NCBI GenBank assembly: GCA_043381765.1
Contig: JBHJMP010000502.1
Coordinates: 1-20,009, forward strand
DNA: 20,009 nucleotides
Direction of reading: 5' to 3'
Source: Collodictyon triciliatum
Taxonomy: Eukaryota; CRuMs
Shown: piece by piece, positions 11,742 through 20,009 of the stretch
How the letters are laid out: every line of letters begins with the position of its first letter
How positions within the stretch are numbered: the first letter of the stretch is position 1
The notes under the pieces: generated by a model
The model's database searches: none
What the model saw: the letters and a program-made list of their open reading frames with translations, nothing else
What the model was told of the DNA's origin: nothing
Program-made: the position numbers and the translations under genes

Positions 11742-14700
11742 AAGGCCAATAACCTTGACAAACTCAAATCCACGGAGAGCTGCCTCTTTGCCGACGCGTG
11801 TCATGTCGTCCAGAATGACCTGACGCAGTTTCGGATTCTGGCAGAGAGCTTGGATGTTCTGGGCAGATAATTGCTTGTATTGAGCGAGGGGAGACTGCGA
11901 GCGGTGGATTCAATCAAAGTTATGCTGATATACACTTGCAGAGCGGGACAGACCTTAGGTTCTGGGACGCCATTTGCAATAGCCCATTCTGTGACTGTTT
12001 CTGGGTCAGGCACAATAATGCCAACAAGATAGACTTCAAGAGAGTCTCCGTGAACGAAGTTTTGCATGATGTATTTGCTTCGGGCGTAGATGTTTTCAAT
12101 CTTTTCTGGGGCGACATACTCACCCTGGATATTTATGTTTGTGTTACCGCTGAGCGGTTCTCATTTCACAAAAGTGCACATCGCGCACAGCATCAGCAAG
12201 AATATGACTTAAGGTATATTACAGAGAACAGATAAATGGACAAATAAATACCTGTGCCAGCTTGAAGATGTTCTTTTTGCGGTCAATAATGGTCAGAGTA
12301 CCGTTTGCGTTCCATTGACCAATGTCTCCCGAGTGGGACCAACTATATCATCGTGTGTTTTATAAGGAATTCTAATAGAAATATGTCTCGCAATAGAAAA
12401 GGCTGGAGCTGATGGGGTGCGCTTACCCTTCCTCATCAATCGTTTCTTGGGTTACTGTCGGGTTGTTGTAGTATTGTCTGAAGATTGCTGGGCCACGGAA
12501 GCATATTTCTCCCTGGGGCGGATTGTTAGTGGACACGTAGTCCATCTCAGGGACATCAAAGAGACATATTTCGACTGAAGGGTGGATAGTTCCGACACTT
12601 CCCGCGACCAAGTCATCCAAGCGCGTGGCTGTGCCTCCAGCAGATGTCTCTGTTTGTCCATAACCTTCCTGATTGTTACGTAGTGGTTCAGAAGGAAAGA
12701 AGTACACGATTTTATGAACAAATCGCGATAGTTTGGCAGTTGGCACTATATCGACAATATGTTGCAAGATATGCATGTACAATATAGTCAAATGACGCAA
12801 GAAGGAGGAAAATCTATTAAGAGAATAGAAGAACAGAATAGATGGGAGAAGATATTTTGAACTATTTTGTGCTTCAAAACCCAGACCCTAACGTCACAGC
12901 CAAACACAACGCGGAAAAAGTCAAGAACGTGCCCAGCAATAGGAGCTGAGCCAGTAATCATGATGTGGACATTGCCGCCAAGAAGTGCTATACGTTATTT
13001 CGAGAGATATCACCCCATTTTGTATTTAGGAAAAGAAGGGTGAATGTGTTGACAAAGCGCAAGTAGTTTACTGAAAGTCGGTCGAGTTCGGTATAGTCTC
13101 TAACTCACAATACCTTGAATTTTCTTGAAGATGATCTTATCCCAGTAGCTGTTGCGTGTGATATAGCCCTGGCGAAGCATGTGGAGTTTTTGTTGATAGG
13201 CATGGTCAAACAGCTTCTTCTTGATGCCACCAGCAGCCGAAAGTGCGGTGTTGATCTGTGGTATTTCCAAAAAAAAAGATTTGGATTGTGACTTTGTCAG
13301 CATATAGGCCCATAACAGGAAATGACAAGAATATTAAGGTTAATAAAGAATGATTTCCAAACCTTGTCGTAGAGGCGGTTGAAGATGCGAGGAACACTAG
13401 CAAAAATGGATGGCCTGAGAGTGGCAATATCATCGAAAAGGAGATTGACATCACCCTGATTCAGAAACAATGATAAGTTGCCATATTAAAACGACTTAAT
13501 TATCGCATTGTCGGAAAATACACGCAAAATTTGTTTTTGAATGAAAAAGAAAGGCTTTTGTACTCACCCGGAAAAATCCAATACGCGTTCCTTCGACGAT
13601 GATAGATTCTTGCACAACGCGTTCATAAACATGAGCCAGTGGAAGATACGAAATGAAACTCTCTTGTTTATCACGCTTGCTGGTAGTCAAATGGTGCTCT
13701 CCTCTGGTTGTAATATGTATCAATTTGATTTCAGCACTTAGTCGAGAGAATTCGGATTCGAAACGATGAAAAATGACATGATCGAACAGAGGAATATAGA
13801 CGTGGTTGTCATTTACGAAACCTTTCTCTGTGATAATCATCCATGAAAGCAAGCCCCGAAACAAAAGCGCATATGTTCGAGTGAGTGAGAACAACACCCT
13901 AATGATTAGATATTTGAAGTGATGATAGGGTTCAACGAATTCGGACGTATTCGAGGATGATTCACTCACAGGAGTTGAAATTTGAATACTGACCGGACAA
14001 TCTTCGCGTGGTATAGAAGAGAACAGCTGATATGAATAATTTTTTTTAAAAAAAAAATAAAACCTTGGGGTTTCCTGTGGTCCCACTGGTGTAGCTGATG
14101 GTGAATACAGACTCTGGCTTTGGGGGGATATGACGATGAGGTTTTTTGCGGCCCAATTCAAGTGCGTCCTTAGTGGTGGGAGAAATTTAGGATTGTGTTC
14201 GTTAATTACAGAGTAGAATGGAAAAGTAATTGATGGTCTCAAATAAAAACCTGGTAGCTGATGATATTGAGATTGGCAGTGCCAGGTGTGGTCTCCAAGT
14301 CGGTTCCACTGTTGTGGACTTCGATGATTTGACGTAGACTGGGCATCTGGTGGATAACCTTCAAGATCTGAACAAAAAGTTGGATATTTATTTCTTTCAT
14401 CACTGTGAAATAGCAAACTTTCATAAAAGTTTAACCAATAAATGTGTTCGATTGCTTCTATGGTTTGTTTGTTTGTTTGTTTGTTTGTTTGTTTGTTTGT
14501 TTGTTTGTTTGTTTTTGGTTTCTTTTCAACAGATTGCTTCTATGGTTAAAATCCATCAATCAAGCCGTGCCTTATTCGTGTTTTGTTTGGTGCATACGAC
14601 CGTTGTGACCGATGCATCTTCCACGATGAATTGAACCGCATCAGGACCCAAAGTGTCGTAAAGAGCGACGGAAGTCAGCGATGCAGCATTGCATGCCTAT

Positions 14701-15621
14701 GAGAGTATGATTATTTTAGCTTTTCATTCACCTTACAAAACCGAGAGCAGTGAAAGACAGAAAGGGAAGGCGGTGAGGAAGACAACGGTCGGTGTGCGAT
14801 GCATCGAACCTGGCCAGTGATGACCCATTCTTCACAGTTTTGCATAAAGATTCCAACTTTGTCATTGGGCTTCAGACCAAGCTCAATGAATGCCGAGGCC
14901 AGCAAATTAATTTCCTGTGAAACAGCCGCATATGACCTCCATACATAGTCACCACGAGTGCCATCCGAAAGGTATGCACGAGTGCCGAGAAATGGTAGAT
15001 TGCTGAACTTGCGGGCGGCATATTGGAACAAATCGTAGCAAGTAAAGCAGTCTGGAATGTGCGACTCGACCAGCCTGAGCGAACCGACAGAACAGAGGAA
15101 TGTCTCGTTCAGTTTTTGGAAGGGTAATAGGGTATATCGATGGCAATATCAAGTCTCCAGTCAGTGGGCAAGGAAGCGTGTGGGAGAAGTTAAGGATCAT
15201 ATAGAAAGAAAAGGCTGGACTTGTTTGGGCTGACGATGTTTCGGTGGATGGCTCCACGGCCAGGGCGCGCGGTGTTCGGCAGAGCCTTAAAAAAAAAAAA
15301 AGAGAGAGAAAAAAAAAAGAGAAGAAAAGGCGAGGGAAACAGCGAACGTCAAAATTATGGTTAACATATTTTAAATGGCTCTGTAATACCAGGCAAGTTG
15401 CTTCAAGAAATGAACAAGAGAATAAAAGAAAAGAAATAGATGAGACAAAAGGCAGAGTCAGCAGAAGGAAAGTAAGAAAGAAGACTTACAACGCTCTGAA
15501 TTGGAGGAGGGACGCGCTTGACGGCGTCTGCGGGGATTTGGTTGAGAACAACAGAACCGGCTTTGACACCTACAAAACCCAAGGCAGCGACTCCGGCAAC
15601 TCCTTTAAGAACGTCGGCCAT
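11245..15621 (-). CDS. Long-chain acyl-CoA synthetase with C-terminal SKL peroxisomal signal, 16 exons
   Basis: Activates fatty acids to acyl-CoA through an acyl-AMP intermediate. Exons: 15621-15490, 15285-15221, 15074-14810, 14696-14571, 14367-14251, 14168-14064, 13898-13822, 13679-13568, 13455-13363, 13255-13114, 12987-12887, 12668-12427, 12342-12252, 12124-11954, 11894-11754, 11397-11245. All phases fit; about 710 residues. Visible: hydrophobic N-terminus ([19 protein letters not shown]), [16 protein letters not shown]-binding [84 protein letters not shown], and [17 protein letters not shown]. It ends SPSSKL, a canonical PTS1, implying peroxisomal beta-oxidation or glyoxylate-linked use. 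Exon 4 seems to end at a GC donor. Exon 14 could instead end at 11936, and the exon 11 donor (GTCTGG) was chosen by family length. Intron 15 has the assembly gap. Confidence 0.95.
11401..11539. repeat. (AAGAG)n minisatellite-like tract
   Basis: Tandem AAGAG units with AAGAGCAG variants at the left end run up to the assembly gap. It begins directly at the acceptor side of the last LACS intron; on the gene strand it reads (CTCTT)n and so supplies a very long polypyrimidine tract just before the acceptor CATCAG. Confidence 0.95.
11540..11639. other. Assembly gap of exactly 100 N
   Basis: One hundred undetermined bases between the (AAGAG)n tract and a long A-run; a size often used for gaps of unknown length. 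It falls in LACS intron 15. The flanking exons join in phase (GFEFVK then AIHLEPEPF) without loss compared with the family, so no coding sequence appears to be missing. Confidence 0.98.
11640..11738. repeat. Poly(A) tract, about 99 bases, with few interruptions
   Basis: Almost pure A on the plus strand, interrupted by GAAT and by single C's near 11670. It starts at the assembly gap and ends 14 bases before the donor of LACS intron 15 (on the gene strand the intron reads GTTATTGGCCTTCCA then poly-T). It could be the tail of an unresolved retroposed insertion in the gap, but this cannot be shown. Confidence 0.95.
14450..14547 (-). mobile_element. Insertion with (CAAA)n tail between 16-base direct repeats
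   Basis: GATTGCTTCTATGGTT occurs perfectly at 14450-14465 and 14532-14547. The 66 bases between them read on the minus strand TGTTGAAAAGAAACC followed by AAAAAC and about eleven AAAC units. A unique stub, a simple A-rich tail and a long target-site duplication are the marks of target-primed retroposition with severe 5' truncation. It lies in LACS intron 4, in the same orientation as the gene, 23 bases from the end of exon 4. Its body sequence is unrelated to the four GAATCGAATAAA copies. Confidence 0.75.
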
Positions 15622-16213
<592 letters not shown>

Positions 16214-18098
16214 TTAAGCCGTGATGTCGTCGGTCTCATCCACCTGACCAGGAATCATGATGCGCATCAGAGTTGTTCCTAGATACTCCCCAATTTTGGT
16301 CAGCATGGGAACACTTCGGTTGCCTTCGATTCGGCAGATGGCTTTCACAAACGTGGGGTATGACCGCATAGGAATGGGAATCAGGCGGTATGCAAACCGG
16401 ATCACAGCAAAGTACACAATGGCGGTCCAATATTTTGCTGGAGATATGTCATACCCAAACTCCTAGACAAGAACACGATGAAGGTGTTTTCAAGAATATT
16501 AGCATCCGGGCAGGTATATGAGTTGTTTCTCTGATTCGGAATAGATTCTTCAACATGGATCGATTCAAATGACAGTGCTCTCAAACACACCTCTCGAAGC
16601 CGTGGCGGTATCTGTAAAGCTGCCATCCACTTTGCTGGTGGCGGAACTGCTAATCCTCGGATAAGGTGGCCCTGTATGCTTAATGCAGCAGGAGACACGG
16701 ACAAAATTCTCGAATGCCACATAAACTTTAAATATTGCACAAAGGCGGCCCAGTCTGCAGGAAACACGTCTTTTTTAATCCCGAAGAAGAGTGCCCCACG
16801 ACGGACATCCTGTTTATGTATTTGCAGTACAATTATACAAACACCAACACAGAAAAAAAAAACTCTATTACTGCAACTTTAAAAATCAGTGTTATGTAGC
16901 AGCTCCAAAAAAAAAAATACCGTTATATAATCATTCTTTTCTTGCAAACTTAGAGGGCGAACAATCATCTCAAACATCAAAAGCGCAATATCAACTAGGG
17001 AACCCATGACCCAGACAAGAGCAGGAAGGTCGTTTGCCCTGTATTCATGACCTTTTTGATAATATCCAAAATCATCCGGTATCATGCCTACAACCCTATT
17101 TGATTATATGAAATTTATTAGATTCAATCGAAAAGAATCGGGCGTTGCTATGTTAATTGAGGCTAGAATGCGTGACAGAAAGAGACATTTTTATTATCTT
17201 AATACCGGTCGTGTAGTCCTCGCACTATTTTTGCAGAATGCAACGATTGTTTTGCTGGACCGTATAGAATTGAAAATAGATATTTGAATGTTTTTTGGAA
17301 TCTCAGCTGAGGGCTCATCTTCACACTAGAATGTTGATCAACCCCATATGCTATATAAGGGTGCGCCACTTGCAGTAGGACAGCGGCGGGGCCTCCCAGC
17401 ATGGTGACTGATTCGCGGTTTCTGAAATTTTAATAAAATGGAGAAAAAGGAAATCTGTGAGACCAGAAGAGAAAGAGTGTGAATACAAAACTGAATTGGA
17501 CCCATAGATGATTGTGAATGAAATTCGTCATAGAAATCATCGGCAAGTTACATGAGTTTATATGAATCGGTTGTTAATCCGAGCACTCCTGAATTTTCGT
17601 CCTTTATCTATTTCAAAAGATAAATAACGCTGTATATTAACCATTAACTGTATACTGATGACTGTGCAGTACATTTTTATGTGTAGATATGGTAACTATA
17701 TCTCATTCAAAAATTCGTTCTAGCGGACACAAGTAAGACGCATACAACTTTTCATACCAATTTAACAATCTCATCGATAGATTTTTTATGCTCCTCTTTC
17801 GTAACCAAGGCTCCTGATACATACTTTTGGCGTTCTACTTCAAATTCGTTTCCAGGCAAGGCCCTGTACATCGCTTGGCGGAGCTGAATGGTCTTTCATA
17901 CAAAATTCCCCTTAACCAATACTTAACCGCATAACAATGGAAGAAGGGAGTAAAGTGCATGAATTCAATTATTATATTTTTGTTATGTATTTAAAATCGA
18001 GTCTACGGAAGCGAAACCGATCATACCTTATGAATGTGGTAGATATCCTTCATTCCGATCAAAGACACAGCAGCGCCGCATACTTGCAGATATTTCAT
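16214..18098 (-). CDS. DUF2236 protein (mpaB / latex-clearing-protein-type oxygenase domain), 7 exons
   Basis: Exons: 18098-18027, 17883-17758, 17607-17552, 17421-17206, 17095-16921, 16809-16591, 16462-16214; all phases agree, 370 residues. The family includes bacterial haem-dependent latex-clearing proteins and the fungal ER oxygenase MpaB, so an oxygenase acting on an unknown hydrophobic substrate is inferred. Visible: GLTTDSYKLINRESVTMLGG, AAVLLQVAHPYIAYGVDQHS (the conserved HP...G...HS block), IVRGLHDRVVGMIPDD, LVWVMGSLVDIALLMFEMIV with FVRPLS-like VRPLSLQEK, and an alpha-helical C-terminal half. No transmembrane topology can be proven; the N-terminus VCGAAVSLIG is mildly hydrophobic. ATG at 18098 has context GACACCATGA; an in-frame ATG also lies at 18113, and upstream exons are possible. 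Confidence 0.88.
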
Positions 18099-19159
18099 GG
18101 TGTCAAAATTCATAAAATAATCATTATATTCAATTTTATTAGTTGCCTTTCAAAAGAAAGGCTTCATAAAGATGGTGTGTGTACGGTAGGATCGAAGTAC
18201 CTATAATAGCGGTGCTTGTTGGATCCATATCCTTTACCACGTGGGTTGATTGGAGCAAATATCTCCCAATTGACTTTATGATAATTGTGAAAAAATAAAA
18301 AAGAATGTTTTATAGCCTATGAGCAAAACAAAATCACTCAAAAAAAATCTAGGGTAAAAGAGCCGGCGGTCGAGGCAGCGAAATCCGTAGCATACTCTCT
18401 CGACACACGCCCTGCCCTGTTGGTGGCCTGCATCAATAACCTAAAGAACCCTTCCCCACCAAAAATATGTAATGATACAACAAAAATCAAGCCAATCTTT
18501 ACTACTCGCTCAACTTCTCCCGTCGTCTTGGCAAGACTTGAACGACTCGGCGGGCTTTTGGCAACTGCGCTGTGGATGAGGATAGAACGGAACCCAACAA
18601 GCACAAACGAGTTAAATGTCAAACAGACAAACAAACAGGCGAAACCCCTCCGCCCAATTTGGAACGCAACACCTCTTCCAGAAAAAGAACTACTTCATTT
18701 GGATTCTTCGCAGTGCGCGCAATTATCTATTTATGTATATATGTAATGAATATATTTGTCACTTGGACACAATTATTTTGATCTAATTTATATTAATAGA
18801 TATAGATTCACAATAAATTCCAGAAAGAGCGACGCAACGATCACATCAGATGAATCAGAAAAGCCCGTAAACACACCACGAGGAAGGATTGATCGCTGCT
18901 TTTCCATGGCAGACATACATACCCAGTCAGACTAGAAGAAAGGCTTGGCCCGCACCTCGAGGCAAACAGGAAAGAAACACACTTTTTTGAAAGAGCTTTG
19001 TAAAAAAAGAATAAAAGCACCTCACCTACTGGCAAAACTCCTTATCATTCCCACCCCATCCCAACTTGCAATCGTTGAGAGCAAAGGTCGAAACAAAAAC
19101 ATGACCCTCTTCCTCCCCTTCCTTGTTCTTTATTCTCCTTCCTTTTCAGGTGTGTTGAA
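18099..19159. other. Region between the divergent DUF2236 and Cys-rich genes
   Basis: Mostly without assignable genes. On the minus strand 18201-18316 follows a usable acceptor (GCTCATAG) and reads WEIFAPINPRGKGYGSNKH before a GTACTT donor, which looks protein-like and could be an upstream exon of the DUF2236 gene, though its phase does not fit a simple join. 18345-18634 minus is also open, with a hydrophobic patch (VVKIGLIFVVSLHIF), but no ATG precedes it. 18720-18830 is very AT-rich. 19100-19149 is CT-rich and ends TTTTCAG, a good acceptor or leader just before the Cys-rich frame. Confidence 0.45.
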
Positions 19160-19909
19160 ATGGCGCAGCCGAACCAAGTGACACTCACCTGCACAATCCC
19201 GACGTGCTCCTCGCCAACCTGCCCCACGTGCAACTGCGAAGGCTGCTGTGATTCATGCAAGTGCTGCAACTGCAACTGCGGAGACTGCGACTGCACAAAA
19301 TGCTGCAGCTGCGACTGCACAAAATGCTGCAACTGCGACTGCGACTGGAGCGTGTGCAGCTGCCGCGCGTGTCTGGATCAGTGCTCGAAGGCGCAGTCCT
19401 TTGGCGAGTGCCTCGGCGCGCTTTTCTTCCCGTGCGCTGCGGGCTCGAGCCTCTGCAGGCAGAGCATGAAATGCGACCGGGAAACGTGGGACTCTGTCCC
19501 GCTCTGGCTGGCCCTCTGCACCTGCCAATGCCTCTGCACAAACCGCCGGTGCTGCGATCCGCAGGACGTGCCGGGCTCCGGGCTTTCCTTCCGCGATCTC
19601 TTCAGGCCGGCCCATGAATGGACGCGGCGGCCGCAGGCTGATGCGAAGGATCAGAGTCAGGCGCACGGGCCTGGGAGTCTGGGCGATGCCGTCTCGGAGG
19701 GCAGTCAGACTCACCCGCCAGATGCGGCCCACATGCGTGCCGTGCCTCGTATTCCGCCCTCCCACAAGATGCAGGAGTCGCGTCTGCCGCATCCCACTGC
19801 GCCGCAGAATCATGCGCCCGGTGGCGGCCTTTTGACTGCGTATCAGTGCTGTGGCGTGGCGCAGTGGAATATCCATGGCCTCCAAGCAGCTGTCGAGCAG
19901 TCTGCGTTC
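19160..19909 (+). CDS. Extremely cysteine-rich protein, unrecognised, 3' end unresolved
   Basis: A GC-rich open frame from ATG 19160 (MAQPNQVTLTCT) stays open for 250 codons up to the (TTTTTCTCTC)n repeat and formally to the window edge. Residues 11-75 contain 26 Cys, in CC, CxC and CxxC spacings, including two near-identical blocks of CDCTKCC. A second part, about 84-132, has more spaced Cys (FFPCAAGSSLC, LALCTCQCLC, RRCC), and 135-240 is Gly/Pro/Gln/His-rich without Cys until YQCCG. Such a profile suggests metal binding or a disulfide-rich structural protein, but I recognise no family. TTTTCAG ends at 19149, so the exon may begin there in frame, with 5' exons upstream. It probably ends at a donor or stop beyond the repeat. 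The opposite strand is also open but gives only Arg/Ala-rich translation. Confidence 0.5.
19287..19342 (+). repeat. Short tandem coding repeat CDCTKCC
   Basis: TGCGACTGCACAAAATGCTG occurs twice in tandem, 24 bases apart, and a third partial TGCGACTGCGACTGG follows. Each unit encodes CDCTKCC plus a spacer residue Ser or Asn, so this part of the Cys-rich domain grew by a recent in-frame duplication. Confidence 0.8.
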
Positions 19910-19910
19910 C

Positions 19911-20009
19911 TTTTTCTCTCTTTTTCTCTCTTTTTCTCTCTTTTTCTCTCTTTTTCTCTCTTTTTCTCTCTTTTTCTCTCTTTTTCTCTCTTTTTCTCTC
20001 TTTTTCTCT
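19911..20009. repeat. (TTTTTCTCTC)n decanucleotide repeat at the right edge
   Basis: About ten perfect copies of a 10-base pyrimidine unit continue to the end of the window. It contains no stop codon in any plus-strand frame, so it extends the Cys-rich frame artificially as Phe/Leu/Ser. A GTTCCT just before it (19906) could be a donor, making the repeat intronic. Confidence 0.97.

Noticed and set aside
11202-11823. Lys/Arg/Glu-rich and Phe-rich frames through the gap and A-run
   Set aside because: Artefacts of simple repeats and N bases within the LACS intron.
14466-14531. CRISPR-like or minisatellite array in the (TTTG)n tract
   Set aside because: Single four-base units without spacers; flanking 16-base duplication points to retroposition in a eukaryotic intron.
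18180-18260. tRNA gene in the DUF2236 upstream region
   Set aside because: No acceptor-stem pairing or A/B box arrangement could be found.
19253-19885. Minus-strand 210-codon open frame opposite the Cys-rich gene
   Set aside because: Its translation is Arg/Ala/Val low complexity that mirrors the TGC-rich plus strand; TGC-rich DNA reads as GCA (Ala) on the complement.

Overview
This window is nuclear DNA from an intron-rich eukaryote, probably a unicellular alga, fungus-like organism or other protist; the sequence alone does not fix the lineage. Five conserved proteins can be rebuilt only by splicing many short exons (30-265 bases) across introns of roughly 60-380 bases, and there is no sign of operons or bacterial signals. 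Exons are moderate in GC, introns AT-rich and full of A/T tracts. Acceptors favour AG|G, while donors keep little beyond GT.

Layout. 1-125: A-rich (A6-8 C)n repeat. 244-3627 (+): aldehyde dehydrogenase of the ALDH10 (betaine/aminoaldehyde dehydrogenase) type, about 14 exons. 4265-6052 (-), perhaps starting at 6463: casein kinase 1. 6.4-7.0 kb: GC-rich stretch with competing open frames and no recognised gene. 7248-7579 (-): exon of a small Cys-rich zinc-finger protein. 8077-10879 (-): ALG2 mannosyltransferase of N-glycan assembly, 12 exons. 11245-15621 (-): long-chain acyl-CoA synthetase, 16 exons, ending in the peroxisomal signal SKL; one intron holds a 100-N assembly gap. 16214-18098 (-): DUF2236 (mpaB / latex-clearing-protein type oxygenase), 7 exons. 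19160 to the right edge (+): GC-rich open frame for an extremely cysteine-rich protein, running into a (TTTTTCTCTC)n repeat.

The genes are unrelated housekeeping functions (aldehyde oxidation, signalling, ER glycosylation, fatty-acid activation, a putative haem oxygenase). All recognised genes from 4.2 to 18.1 kb lie on the minus strand; the ALDH gene and the Cys-rich frame lie on the plus strand.

The most unusual signal is in non-coding DNA. Four very short copies of one sequence, reading CTTTGAATCGAATAAAGG followed by A6 in the best copy, sit in introns or 5' flanks, each between direct repeats of 8-16 bases. A fifth insertion of different sequence with a (CAAA)n tail lies in a LACS intron between perfect 16-base direct repeats. 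These look like extremely 5'-truncated retroposon insertions with target-site duplications. Exon models were made by hand from family similarity and reading-phase continuity; the first exons of the kinase, zinc-finger and DUF2236 genes are the least certain parts.
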